Counted from the first letter of the stretch, positions 1-8,047 are shown. The stretch: 17,204 bases of DNA from an uncultured bacterium (GCA_927798255.1 CAKMMH010000014.1:1-17204), one strand, 5' to 3'. Translations and numbers: made by a program. Notes: a model not told the origin generated them from the letters alone.

Positions 1-66
1 AGTACGGTGAGCATTGACTAGCCCTCGGATAACGACGTAATTTTCGATGCATCGTTAATTTTTACG

Positions 67-1287
67 CTAATTCTTGTCAGAGAGAGCATAAACTCCAGGC
101 AACTTCTTCCCCTCTAGAAATTCAAGACTAGCTCCACCACCTGTTGAGATATGAGTCATTTTACTTGCAAGACCTGATTTATTAACTGCAGCAACTGAGT
201 CACCGCCACCTATGATACTTGTACAATCTGTATCTGCGATAACTTGAGCGATTGCAAATGTACCTTTTGCGAAAGCTGGCTTTTCAAACACGCCTGCAGG
301 TCCGTTCCAAACAATAGTTTTTGCTTGTTTGATTGCTTCTGAGAAAAGCTGAACTGATTTTGGTCCGATATCTAATCCCATATCATTATCAGATAAAGTA
401 TCTACATAAGCGCGTGGTTCTTCTGCATCAAAGTTATCAGCAACTGCGTGATCTACAGGAAGTAATAACTTAACACCTTTATCTTTTGCTTTTTGTAAAA
501 TTTCATTTGCTAAATCAAGTTTGTCATCTTCAACAAGGCTCTTTCCAACATTTTGTCCTTGTGCTTTTAAGAAAGTGTAAGCCATTGCACCACCAATTAT
601 TAGTGTATCAACTTTATCAAGAAGATTTGTTATAACTTGAATTTTATCAGAAACTTTTGAACCACCTAAGATTGCAACAAATGGACGTTCTGGATTTTCT
701 AGCGCTTTTGAAAAATAATTAATTTCTTTTTCCATTAAGAAACCAGAAGCACTTTGAGAAAGATATTTATTGATACCAGCAGTTGAAGCATGTGCTCTAT
801 GAGCAGTACCAAAAGCATCATTAACGTAAACCTCACCTAAAGAAGCCATATCTTTTACAAATGAATCAATTTTTGCTTTTGTATCATCGTCTTGTTTTGC
901 GTATTTATCTAATAGTTCTTCTTCCTTATGGAAACGAGTGTTTTCAAGAAGTACAACATTACCGTTTGTTAATTTATCTACAGCATTATGAGCTTCAGCA
1001 CCTACGCAATCATGAGCAAACTCTACATGTTTTCCAAGAAGCTCTTCTAAGTGTCTTGCAACAGGGGCAAGCGTAAATTCATTATTTACTTCCCCTTTTG
1101 GGCGTCCTAAATGGCTTAATAAAATAAGTTTTGCGCCGTGATCTAATGCGTATTTAATTGTAGGAAGTGCTGCTGTCATTCTTGTATCATCAGAAACTTT
1201 TCCATCTTTAATAGGAACATTAAAGTCAACTCTCATTAAAACTTTTTTTCCATCTAATTTTAAATCTTTTATTGATAATTTATTCAT
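67..1287 (-). CDS. pgk: Phosphoglycerate kinase
   Basis: Cytosolic glycolytic enzyme that transfers phosphate between 1,3-bisphosphoglycerate and ADP, making ATP and 3-phosphoglycerate. At 406 residues it has the usual bacterial length and is complete. Seen in the sequence: the N-terminal substrate-site motif RVDFNVP (residues 19-25), Arg36, the LSHLGRPKG segment (57-65), [15 protein letters not shown] near residue 155-170, LGGSKVSDK, the [10 protein letters not shown] nucleotide-domain motif, GGGDS (360-364) and STGGGA (381-386). A lysine/aspartate-rich insertion sits just before YVNDAFG. A weak ribosome site (AAGGG, about 10 bases upstream) precedes the ATG. It is the last of the minus-strand genes and has its own candidate promoter plus a leader hairpin, so it is probably transcribed separately from sppA. 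No other glycolytic gene is in the window. The identification is secure. Confidence 0.98.
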   Translation of the reverse strand: MNKLSIKDLKLDGKKVLMRVDFNVPIKDGKVSDDTRMTAALPTIKYALDHGAKLILLSHLGRPKGEVNNEFTLAPVARHLEELLGKHVEFAHDCVGAEAHNAVDKLTNGNVVLLENTRFHKEEELLDKYAKQDDDTKAKIDSFVKDMASLGEVYVNDAFGTAHRAHASTAGINKYLSQSASGFLMEKEINYFSKALENPERPFVAILGGSKVSDKIQVITNLLDKVDTLIIGGAMAYTFLKAQGQNVGKSLVEDDKLDLANEILQKAKDKGVKLLLPVDHAVADNFDAEEPRAYVDTLSDNDMGLDIGPKSVQLFSEAIKQAKTIVWNGPAGVFEKPAFAKGTFAIAQVIADTDCTSIIGGGDSVAAVNKSGLASKMTHISTGGGASLEFLEGKKLPGVYALSDKN

Positions 1288-1309
1288 AAAACACTAACCC
1301 TTTTAAAAT

Positions 1310-1334
1310 AAAGCCTCTAGAAAAAAGAGACTTT
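1310..1334 (-). promoter_or_regulatory. Hairpin in the pgk leader (possible terminator of the sppA operon)
   Basis: Arms AAAGTCTCT and AGAGGCTTT (minus-strand reading) can form a 9-bp stem around a 7-base loop. One pair is a G-U wobble only in the minus-strand RNA; on the plus strand it would be a C-A mismatch, which favours a minus-strand transcript. ATTTTAAAA follows the stem. It lies between the candidate pgk -10 box and the pgk start codon, 22 bases upstream of the ATG. It could be a weak terminator for sppA, an attenuator or a leader stabiliser; the sequence does not decide. Confidence 0.4.
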
Positions 1335-1367
1335 TTAAACTTAAAAATACTTTAAAACAATATTTAT

Positions 1368-1373
1368 ATTATA
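1368..1373 (-). promoter_or_regulatory. Candidate pgk promoter (-10 box)
   Basis: A perfect TATAAT on the minus strand, about 80 bases upstream of the pgk ATG in the 157-base sppA-pgk gap. No convincing -35 hexamer is seen at 16-18 bases, and the region is very AT-rich, so a chance match is possible. If used, the transcript would start near 1361 and contain the 1310-1334 hairpin. Confidence 0.3.
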
Positions 1374-1444
1374 AATAAAGTTGTTAAAAATTTCACTAGC
1401 ATTTATGTATTTTACTTTCTTAATTTAATTTTTAATTACTAAAA

Positions 1445-2344
1445 CTAGTTTAAATACATAAGTCTAACGCCTTGCTGACTTCTGGAAAAGAAGCTAAGGC
1501 TTTGATTTAAAAGTTTTTTAAATTCTTTTAGTTTATTTTCTGTATAATATAATTTAGGCATTTCGTTTTCGCCTAATTTGATATTTAATTCTTTAAACAT
1601 TGCAACTGAAGCATCATTTATTCCACCAATTTCATCAATAAGATTAGCTTCTTTTGCCTTAGTTCCTATAAGGACTCGCCCATCTGCTACTTCCCTTAAT
1701 TTATTAACATCAATATTTCTTGCTTTTGCAACATCTTGAATAAAATCTTCATGAATAGTATTTGACATATTTTGCCAATATCCTCTCTCTTCATCTGTCA
1801 TATCTCTATAAGGAGAACCAAAGTCTTTTAACTTTCCAGATTTAACTGTTTCAATTTTTAAACCAAACCATTCTGATAAATTTTTAAAATTTACAAATTG
1901 AGATATAACACCAATTGATGCAGTCATAGTACCTTTTTGTGCATAAATTTTAGTACATGGTGCTGAAACATAATAACCACCAGAAGCTGCCATTGAATCC
2001 ATTACCGCGTAAATTGGTTTCTTACTTTTAAGTTTCAATATAGTATTATAAATATCTTGAGATGGTGCCACTGCTCCGCCTGGAGAGTTTACTTTTAAAA
2101 TTATTCCTTTAAATTTTTCATCAGAAGAAAACTTATAAAGCTTTTCTACGACATCTTTTGAATCCATGATGATACCATTTACATCAATAACAGCAACAAG
2201 ATTTTTTTCTTGAGGAATAATATTTTCAGTATTAATTGTTTTTGAAGATGCCATTAAAACTGATAATATTAAAATTGGTACGACAACAAAAAATACGATA
2301 ATTACCGTTATAAATTTCATTAACCAAACAAAATATTCTTTCAT
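1445..2344 (-). CDS. sppA: Signal peptide peptidase SppA (S49 serine protease), short form
   Basis: Membrane-bound protease of family S49 that degrades cleaved signal peptides and other membrane peptides. It is the short, single-domain (about 36K) form. The frame opens at a GTG at 2353, but the run AGGTGA overlaps that codon and is an ideal ribosome site, 5 bases from the ATG at 2344. I therefore choose 2344, giving 299 residues. In numbering from the GTG: membrane segment 14-34; VNSPGG (88-93); the nucleophile Ser124 in MAASGGYY; and the general-base lysine expected at Lys176 in KSGKLKDFGSP. The 52-residue Ser-Lys spacing matches the Ser147/Lys199 pair of Bacillus SppA as I recall it. It follows the coiled-coil gene by about 30 bases, so the two are almost certainly co-transcribed. 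The catalytic dyad appears intact. Confidence 0.93.
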   Translation of the reverse strand: MKEYFVWLMKFITVIIVFFVVVPILILSVLMASSKTINTENIIPQEKNLVAVIDVNGIIMDSKDVVEKLYKFSSDEKFKGIILKVNSPGGAVAPSQDIYNTILKLKSKKPIYAVMDSMAASGGYYVSAPCTKIYAQKGTMTASIGVISQFVNFKNLSEWFGLKIETVKSGKLKDFGSPYRDMTDEERGYWQNMSNTIHEDFIQDVAKARNIDVNKLREVADGRVLIGTKAKEANLIDEIGGINDASVAMFKELNIKLGENEMPKLYYTENKLKEFKKLLNQSLSFFSRSQQGVRLMYLN

Positions 2345-2373
2345 AAACATCACCTGTTAAAAAAATATATCTA

Positions 2374-3027
2374 CTATTTACTTGTAAATTTTTCATAAAG
2401 TTGAGCATACTCTATATCTAATGCATCAAATCTTCTCTTTAAAATTACATATTGATTCTTTTCTAAATTATGAGCTTCTGTTAATTTCTGGGTTTCTATT
2501 TGGGTTTCAACTAGTCTATTTTTAATTTCCAGTATTTCATCTTTTAAATTATCTTCCATTTTAACTTCACTCACCATTCTTTCAATTTCTTGAAGATTTT
2601 CCTGGATTTTCAAATTTAAAGACTCATTCTTAATTTTAATTTCTCTCTGTTTTCCATCAAGGATATCAAGCTCTTTTTTAACTTCAATATTACTAGCATC
2701 TAACTCTCTTTCTATTTCCTCAAGCTCTCTTAATCTTCTATCAACAGTATCTTGTTCGGCTTGGGTTAAAGACACCCTACCTTTTTCTAATTTCAATGTT
2801 TTATTTGCTTTTAATAATTCTTTAACCTTTCCTTTTAATTCTTCAAATGGAACTAATTGTGACATTAATGAATCTGCTTTTTGTTTAACTAAATCAATTG
2901 AAGATAAATTTTCCTTTAGCTTTGCATTAAAACCTTGAACGATCAATCGTTTCTTTAGCAAAATACAAAAAACGACCGCAGATACAATTATTGATTCTAA
3001 TAAACCAAAAATAATTATTAAACTCAT
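2374..3027 (-). CDS. Membrane-anchored coiled-coil protein, function unknown
   Basis: 217 residues. One hydrophobic segment at residues 3-24, followed by basic residues (KKR), predicts a single N-terminal membrane anchor with the rest cytoplasmic. From about residue 35 to 212 the chain is charged and heptad-like, rich in Glu, Lys, Leu and Gln, and without proline: a long coiled coil. No enzymatic motif is visible. The layout recalls the N-terminal part of RmuC-like proteins, but the nuclease-like domain of that family is absent. A GGTGAT ribosome site lies 7 bases upstream of the ATG. It sits between the VWA gene (67-base gap) and sppA (about 30 bases), which suggests an operon and a shared envelope role. 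It may scaffold one of these neighbours; that is inference. Confidence 0.8.
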   Translation of the reverse strand: MSLIIIFGLLESIIVSAVVFCILLKKRLIVQGFNAKLKENLSSIDLVKQKADSLMSQLVPFEELKGKVKELLKANKTLKLEKGRVSLTQAEQDTVDRRLRELEEIERELDASNIEVKKELDILDGKQREIKIKNESLNLKIQENLQEIERMVSEVKMEDNLKDEILEIKNRLVETQIETQKLTEAHNLEKNQYVILKRRFDALDIEYAQLYEKFTSK

Positions 3028-3094
3028 AAAATATCACCAAACATTAAAAACTACTTTTTATTCAGGTATAATACCTCTACTAAAATTAAATATT

Positions 3095-5521
3095 TCAACC
3101 CCCTTTATTTCCATCTTCTTGTTTATTATCTGAAGCTTCTTGACTTTGATTATCATTGTTATTAGCATTTTTTACTTCATTATTTTTAACATTTTCGGTT
3201 ACTTGAGAATTGCCCTTATTATCTTGATTATCAAATAAATTTTTACTAGCGCTTTCTGTTTCACCTTCTACATTTACATCACTAATAGACGTAACATTTT
3301 CATAATTTATCTCATCTTGTTTTTCTTTATCAGTTTCATTACTACTATCATTATCATCTTCATCATCCATAAAAACAAAACTTGATGTATCGACTTCCTG
3401 AACCTTTGATTTTTCTTCAAGACTTTTAATCTTATTTAAAATATCATCTGAAACTTTATAACCTGATATATCAAAACTATTCTTTTTACTAGAATTTTTC
3501 TTAAAATATAGTAAGACCATCACTAATAAAACTAGATTAAATAGCAAAACTGCTAAATGTTCAATAATAAAGTTTTCCCCCTTAGGTAACTCTTCTTGTT
3601 TAGGTTCAACTTTTTCTTCATCTTTAACTTGAGCAAGAGTTTCAACTTTTTCCGGCACAGTTTCTTTAATATTCATAAAATTTAAAGATTGACTTTCATA
3701 AGATACATTCTCACCACGTTGATCAATTCCTGACAATGTAGCATAAATTGTATACTCACCATCTTCTTTTAAATACCTTGATGAACTCACTAGTATATTA
3801 TCATTATCTTTATCTCTTATAAGAGGAATATCGAATTTTTTATTAAGTTTCTCAGCAATTAAATTAACATTTATAACTTTTAATGCCAACGCATCTTCGT
3901 TTAATTTCACCTTAAACATTGTAGTCTTATCACTTTGAGCAATAGGATCTTCTAGTGAAATTAATCTTGATTTTACGACAAACGGTATTTTTTGATGTCG
4001 TTCAAATGTAGGGGTTTTTATAACAATCCAAAGCTCATACTCACCAGGTGTTTCAATTTTTACATTCGCAGAGAATATTCCATCTAACGCAACCTTATCT
4101 GCACCTGTGCCGTCATCATTTAAAACTCCTCCACCAGTTGGAGCAGATACTCTATCTGTAGGAGTTATTTTGTAAGCAACAGTTGCAAGTTTACTAATCT
4201 CTGGAAGCATTAATGGTTTCTTTCCATCAAAAACCCTAGCTTGAAGTAATGTATCTTCGTTAACATCAACACTATATGGCCAGAAAGTTGCTAATTTTAA
4301 TCTTGTCAATACTGTAGCAAAATCATCTTTTGAAATAGACCCTACAAAATTCCAAAGTCCTGGCTCAGGCTTACTTACAGTTATGATTTCAAATTTACTT
4401 CCTGAAAACCACTTAATATCATCATCATGTCTAACTTTAATAATCTTTTTACCAGACGGTGAAATTATAACGATATCCTTATCATCTCTAACATTTAAAT
4501 AGAATGTCGCTTCATCAACTTGCCCGTCGATTCTTAATCCTTTTTCACTTATTGGTAAAATTTGAGGTTTTTGAACTGCTAAAAACAATTTAGAAAATGA
4601 TTCATGTATTGTATCGGCACTTGGAGTATACCAAGAAAGCGCCCCTGTGCTATCTGCTAAACCTTTTAAGAAATCTTTATCGGCTTCATCACTAAATGAT
4701 AAGGTATAAAGTTTTATATCATTAGCATTTAATTCCGGAATTACTTTTTCTTGTAAATTTTTTAAAGCATCTTCCTTGCTAATAATATTTTCATTTGGCT
4801 CCATTTTTCCATCTGAAAATAAAATAATAACATTTTTATACTTTTCATTTTTAGCTTCAGTACTATTATCACTTTCTTTTATTAGTTCAAGTGCCTTATT
4901 AATTGCATTATATAAATCTGTATATAAGCCTGTATTCTCTATCAAAGACAAACCTTTTAACAAAGTACCAAGTCCATCTTTATTAAAATAGGCTTGTTTC
5001 ATTAAGACTTTAGTCGTATCTGAAAATTTTACTATCGAAATCTTATCACCCTCTTTTAAGAATTGTAAAAAGAGTCTAACACCTTCATCACGAAGTCTTG
5101 TAGGATCAGTCATATTCATACTTCCAGAGGTATCAAGAAGTAAGATAACATTTAAATTTGAACTATCAATGGATAGGTTTTTAGAATTTTCGTTCTCATT
5201 TTGTTCTAATTGTTGTTCTTTTTTCTCATTATTTCCCCTAGAATTTAAATCTTTGTCTATAATATTATCAAAACCTAAATCAAAATTTGCATTTTTTTGA
5301 GAATCGTCTTGAGTATCGTTTTTTATGCTATTTTGCGCCTCATCTGTTTTAGCTGCAGCATTATTATTAGTATTGACTACAGCATTTTCAGTTGTATTTT
5401 GAATTTGTGGATTTTCTAAAGTAGGTGTGTCAACTTGATTAGCATCATCTGCAAACAAATTATTAACAACAATTGTATAAAAAACAAAAAATATGTAACT
5501 TGGTAATTTAACAAAATGCAT
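3095..5521 (-). CDS. Exported VWA-domain protein with C-terminal membrane anchor
   Basis: 808 residues. An N-terminal hydrophobic segment (about 8-23) ending LFA-DD looks like a cleavable signal peptide. A disordered Asn/Gln/Asp-rich linker follows (25-120), then a von Willebrand A domain (about 124-315) with a complete metal site: D130-T-S132-G-S134, Thr201, and Asp237 in FSDG. Residues 320-620 are beta-rich and probably form Ig-like modules. A membrane segment at 651-673 is followed by KK and a 130-residue acidic, Asn-rich tail. The predicted topology is periplasmic or extracytoplasmic VWA with a cytoplasmic tail. An intact metal site implies ligand binding dependent on a divalent ion; the ligand is unknown. 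No clear ribosome site precedes the ATG, but the signal peptide supports this start. It is the first gene of the likely VWA/coiled-coil/sppA operon. It resembles Bat-type or other membrane VWA proteins, without a MoxR ATPase nearby. Confidence 0.85.
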   Translation of the reverse strand: MHFVKLPSYIFFVFYTIVVNNLFADDANQVDTPTLENPQIQNTTENAVVNTNNNAAAKTDEAQNSIKNDTQDDSQKNANFDLGFDNIIDKDLNSRGNNEKKEQQLEQNENENSKNLSIDSSNLNVILLLDTSGSMNMTDPTRLRDEGVRLFLQFLKEGDKISIVKFSDTTKVLMKQAYFNKDGLGTLLKGLSLIENTGLYTDLYNAINKALELIKESDNSTEAKNEKYKNVIILFSDGKMEPNENIISKEDALKNLQEKVIPELNANDIKLYTLSFSDEADKDFLKGLADSTGALSWYTPSADTIHESFSKLFLAVQKPQILPISEKGLRIDGQVDEATFYLNVRDDKDIVIISPSGKKIIKVRHDDDIKWFSGSKFEIITVSKPEPGLWNFVGSISKDDFATVLTRLKLATFWPYSVDVNEDTLLQARVFDGKKPLMLPEISKLATVAYKITPTDRVSAPTGGGVLNDDGTGADKVALDGIFSANVKIETPGEYELWIVIKTPTFERHQKIPFVVKSRLISLEDPIAQSDKTTMFKVKLNEDALALKVINVNLIAEKLNKKFDIPLIRDKDNDNILVSSSRYLKEDGEYTIYATLSGIDQRGENVSYESQSLNFMNIKETVPEKVETLAQVKDEEKVEPKQEELPKGENFIIEHLAVLLFNLVLLVMVLLYFKKNSSKKNSFDISGYKVSDDILNKIKSLEEKSKVQEVDTSSFVFMDDEDDNDSSNETDKEKQDEINYENVTSISDVNVEGETESASKNLFDNQDNKGNSQVTENVKNNEVKNANNNDNQSQEASDNKQEDGNKGG

Positions 5522-5635
5522 ATAAACATAAAATAAAATAGTAAAATCCTACTAGTCTCTTTATTTTAATATAGTTTATAAATAAGCAAAAGGTGGTTTT
5601 TTTAAAAGATTTAAAATGGTAAGAGCGCATAATTG

Positions 5636-7213
5636 TTAAAAATTTCCAACAAGTCTATTTATATGATTTCTTAAATTATCTAGCTTTCTATATTCTAGAG
5701 CGCTTGCAATATGGTGTTCTAAAATTAAAGGAGCGTCTTCTAAATCTGCTATAGTTCGTGCTACTTTTAAGATTTTCACATAGCTTCTTGCGCTAATTTT
5801 TAACTTAAATGAAATGTCTTCTAAAAATCTTAAAGAATTTTGAGCAGTATGCTTATTTGATATAAGTTCTTCCCCTGTTAAATCAGAATTTAGCTTTTTT
5901 TGCCTTTGAAACTGTAAATTTTTAACCTCTATAATCTTTTCTCTAATATTTACGTATGATTTTTGGGCACTTTTTAAATTTTTAACATTAGAAAGCTCAA
6001 CTTCTTGCATTTCTACATGTAAATCTATCCTATCTATAATTGGCCCTGAAAGTTTATTTATATAATTTAAAATTTGTGCATTTGTGCAATGACATTTGGT
6101 AGTTTTTGAGAGAAAAAAACCACAAGGACAAGGATTCATAGCAGCAAGAAGCTTAAAATTTGCAGGAAGCCACACTTTCATTTTACTTCTTGAGATATTT
6201 ACAAAGTGGTTTTCCATAGGTGCCCGTAGAGATTCAAGTGCCGAGCGTTTAAACTCTGGAAATTCATCTAAAAATAAAACCCCGTTATGCGCCAAGCTTA
6301 TCTCACCAGGCTTTGGGTTGGAGCCTCCTCCTATTAGCCCAGCTTCACTTATATTATGGTGAGGGCTTCTAAAAGGGGCTTCGCCTAAAATAATATTTTT
6401 GATTGGTTGATTAGCGATGCTATGAATTTTTACAGTTTCTAAAATTTCTCTTTCAGAAAGGTAAGGCAAAATTGAAGGCATTCTCTTTTCCTCAAAGCTC
6501 ATATCGGGCAAAATAGTCGGCAGTCTTTTTGCAAGCATACTTTTCCCACACCCAGGGCTTCCTATCATTAAAAGATTATGGCCGCCACTTGCACAAATTA
6601 TAAGTGCCTTTTTTGCTTGTTCTTGTCCCCAGACATCATCGATACTTAATAAATTTGAACTTAATAAGCCTTTATTTTTAAGGTCACTAGTATCTATTAC
6701 TTCACCTTTATTTATAAAATTCAGGACATCTTGAAGATTTCTTACAGGTACAACATTTATATTTTTTATAAGTTTTGCTTCTTGATAATTTTTTATAGGA
6801 ACAATTACTGTTTTAATATTATTTTTCTTTGCTTCAATTACAAGAGCAACTGTTCCTTTAATAGAATTTATTTCACCATCTAAAGAAAGTTCTCCGTGAA
6901 AACTAATATTATCTAATTTTTCCTGTGAAAGCATCCCCTTTGATGCCATAAGAGAAATAGCGATAGCTAAGTCAAGGCATGAACCTTCTTTTGGAATATC
7001 TGCAGGAGCTAAGTTTATAATTATTTTTTTAGGAAGAATTATTCCGTAACTTTTTAACGCAGAGGTTACTCTTTCTTTTGATTCTTTTACTATACTATCT
7101 GCAAGTCCAATTATAACAAACTTTTCTTTTTCATTATTTTCGCAAATTGCTTCAACTTGTATTTTACTAGCATCAACACCACAAATTGAACTTGAACTAA
7201 CCTTTGAAATCAT
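5636..7213 (-). CDS. comM: ComM/YifB family AAA+ ATPase (Mg-chelatase-like)
   Basis: Hexameric AAA+ helicase family; ComM promotes branch migration during integration of single-stranded DNA in natural transformation, and homologues occur widely in non-competent bacteria. The frame opens at a TTG at 7219, but AAGAGA lies 7 bases from the ATG at 7213, which I choose (525 residues). In numbering from the TTG: N-terminal LonC-like domain (about 1-170), Walker A GSPGCGKS (220-227), SPHH motif (285-288), Walker B VLFLDEF (314-320), NPCPCG with a second Cys pair at 376/378 (the family's CxC...CxC zinc-like cluster), the GPIIDRID motif with Arg397, and the C-terminal Mg-chelatase helical domain (about 450-520). 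The odd point is a 14-residue tandem duplication at 231-258, directly after Walker A. A strong promoter lies 70-100 bases upstream. Confidence 0.93.
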   Translation of the reverse strand: MISKVSSSSICGVDASKIQVEAICENNEKEKFVIIGLADSIVKESKERVTSALKSYGIILPKKIIINLAPADIPKEGSCLDLAIAISLMASKGMLSQEKLDNISFHGELSLDGEINSIKGTVALVIEAKKNNIKTVIVPIKNYQEAKLIKNINVVPVRNLQDVLNFINKGEVIDTSDLKNKGLLSSNLLSIDDVWGQEQAKKALIICASGGHNLLMIGSPGCGKSMLAKRLPTILPDMSFEEKRMPSILPYLSEREILETVKIHSIANQPIKNIILGEAPFRSPHHNISEAGLIGGGSNPKPGEISLAHNGVLFLDEFPEFKRSALESLRAPMENHFVNISRSKMKVWLPANFKLLAAMNPCPCGFFLSKTTKCHCTNAQILNYINKLSGPIIDRIDLHVEMQEVELSNVKNLKSAQKSYVNIREKIIEVKNLQFQRQKKLNSDLTGEELISNKHTAQNSLRFLEDISFKLKISARSYVKILKVARTIADLEDAPLILEHHIASALEYRKLDNLRNHINRLVGNF

Positions 7214-7280
7214 AGTCAAATCTCTTAAAAAATAAACACATTAGGTTTATCGAAAGTTGATAAGAGAAAAGTGCGTTAAG

Positions 7281-7310
7281 AGTATAACAGAGGTTAGGAA
7301 ACAGTGTTAA
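7281..7310 (-). promoter_or_regulatory. comM promoter
   Basis: Minus-strand TTAACA (7310-7305), an 18-base spacer, and TATACT (7286-7281), preceded by TGT, which makes an extended -10. Each hexamer matches the sigma-70 consensus at five of six positions. Predicted start is near 7274, giving a leader of about 60 bases to the comM ATG at 7213. This is the best promoter in the window. Confidence 0.5.
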
Positions 7311-7483
7311 GCCCTAGGGAGTAGGCTTCAAGGACAAAATATCCCGCAAGGGATAATAAAGGGGGTGTACGCAACCGGTGCTAGGGTGGGTGAAACAATA
7401 TTGCGATTAGCAATATTGCGAGTCTACCCCATTATATTGTGAGTCTACCTCATTATATTGTAATCCCACAAAATCCGACCCCC
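7309..7483 (+). other. GC-rich structured intergenic element, possible non-coding RNA
   Basis: The gap between the repeat-protein gene and comM (7214-7518) holds no credible gene but is clearly more GC-rich than its surroundings. Seen directly: AAGCC/GGCTT (7309-7313 with 7324-7328); a perfect 6-bp stem TATCCC/GGGATA closed by the tetraloop GCAA (7340-7355); a perfect 9-bp stem CAATATTGC/GCAATATTG with a 5-base loop (7396-7418); an enclosing stem GGGTGG/CTACCC with one G-U pair (7384-7389 with 7424-7429); and a long-range GGGGGT/ACCCCC pairing (7361-7366 with 7478-7483) that closes the whole as a branched structure. The GNRA-type loop and the G-U pair exist only if the RNA is plus-strand. I could not match it to tmRNA, RNase P RNA, SRP RNA or 6S RNA. 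It could also be a dispersed repeat element. Confidence 0.45.
7414..7460. repeat. Tandem 21-bp repeat inside the structured element
   Basis: Two direct copies, 7414-7434 and 7435-7455, match at 19 of 21 positions, and the first five bases of a third copy follow. Each copy carries GAGTCTACC in the middle and an ATTATA at its right junction, which reads TATAAT on the minus strand. The first copy supplies the right arms of the two hairpins in the structured element; the second copy would be an alternative partner for GGGTGG. Confidence 0.7.
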
Positions 7484-7518
7484 GCTAGGTGTTCAGTAAA
7501 AAATTATTTTAAAAATAA

Positions 7519-8001
7519 CTATCTAAAATTATAATTTGTATTTCCGAAACTATCTGTATGTGAGTTTATATTAATACGATTATTACCAATTCTTCCGTAC
7601 GTGTTTGAATTTCCAAAACTATCTCTATATGTATTCGTATTCAAATTTTGATTACCTATTCTTCCATATGTATTAGTATTTCCAAAACTGTCTGTGTGAG
7701 AATTAGTATTTATTCTATTATTACCGATATTTCCATAAGTATTGGTATTTCCAAAACTATCAGTGTGAGAATTAGTGTTTATTCTATCATTACCAATTTT
7801 TCCATAAGTGTTAGTATTTCCAAAACTATCTGTATGCGACGTAGTATCAACTCTGTTTCCATAACCATCTGTCCCGTAACAATGCGTATTTCCAAAAGTA
7901 TCTCTGTTACAAGTTACAGCCGAAAATGCATTATTTACATAAAAGAATAATGCTAAAAAGATAATATTAAAAATTACTGTATTATTAATTCTATTTGTCA
8001 T
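7519..8001 (-). CDS. Small secreted protein with 23-residue tandem repeats
   Basis: 160 residues, not recognised by function. Residues 8-27 are a signal peptide, with likely cleavage near FSA at 26-28. The mature part is almost entirely repeats: four full 23-residue units (55-77, 78-100, 101-123, 124-146), a partial unit at the C terminus (147-156), and a divergent leading unit (about 29-54). The core of each unit is HTDSFGNTNTYG, then IGN and an Asn-rich end. Two cysteines (31, 41) occur only in the leading unit and could form a disulfide. The polar, Gly/Asn/Thr-rich repeats suggest a surface or matrix beta-structure such as a solenoid or fibre; that is inference. Similar short exported proteins with DxFGNT motifs exist as hypothetical proteins, as far as I recall. 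The ribosome site is AAGGG, 6 bases from the ATG. The gene has its own 82-base upstream gap after uvrA. Confidence 0.85.
   Translation of the reverse strand: MTNRINNTVIFNIIFLALFFYVNNAFSAVTCNRDTFGNTHCYGTDGYGNRVDTTSHTDSFGNTNTYGKIGNDRINTNSHTDSFGNTNTYGNIGNNRINTNSHTDSFGNTNTYGRIGNQNLNTNTYRDSFGNSNTYGRIGNNRININSHTDSFGNTNYNFR
7534..7839 (-). repeat. 69-bp coding tandem repeats
   Basis: Four contiguous 69-bp units plus a partial fifth encode the 23-residue repeats of the secreted protein. Copies are very similar in bases, with scattered silent and replacement changes, so they arose by tandem duplication and may change in copy number by slippage or recombination. The frame is preserved because 69 is divisible by three. 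Confidence 0.85.
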
Positions 8002-8038
8002 AATTGTCCCTTTTTAAAAATTAAAAATTATGGTGAAA

Positions 8039-8047
8039 TTTATAACA
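8039..8047 (-). promoter_or_regulatory. Candidate promoter of the repeat-protein gene (extended -10)
   Basis: Minus-strand TGTTATAAA, an extended -10 form, lies about 38 bases upstream of the ATG at 8001. There is no good -35 hexamer for it. A second reading in the same gap pairs TTGAGG with CATAAT over 18 bases. Either would give the gene a transcript separate from uvrA. Confidence 0.28.

Noticed and set aside
1..66. 3' end of a plus-strand gene stopping at TAG 19-21, and the 10-base palindrome at 45-54
   Set aside because: Only six codons are visible and all plus frames stop within 20 bases, so a gene end cannot be told from chance; the palindrome is too short to interpret.
861..1076. Short plus-strand frame inside pgk, and similar ones inside the VWA, comM and uvrA genes
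   Set aside because: Each lies opposite a securely identified gene, has atypical composition and no expression signals.
7414..7460. CRISPR-like repeats
   Set aside because: The 21-bp copies are directly adjacent with no spacers, and only two and a bit copies exist. The 69-bp repeats at 7534-7839 are coding.
7300..7490. tmRNA, RNase P RNA, SRP RNA or 6S RNA in the structured gap
   Set aside because: None of the conserved cores I know (for example the RNase P GAGGAAAGTC segment, the SRP GGAA loop region, or a tmRNA TTCGA-type 3' arm) could be found on either strand.
7648..7950. Plus-strand 100-residue frame opposite the repeat protein
   Set aside because: It is a by-product of the repeats: Ile/Ser-rich low-complexity translation, no ribosome site, opposite a gene with signal peptide and ribosome site.
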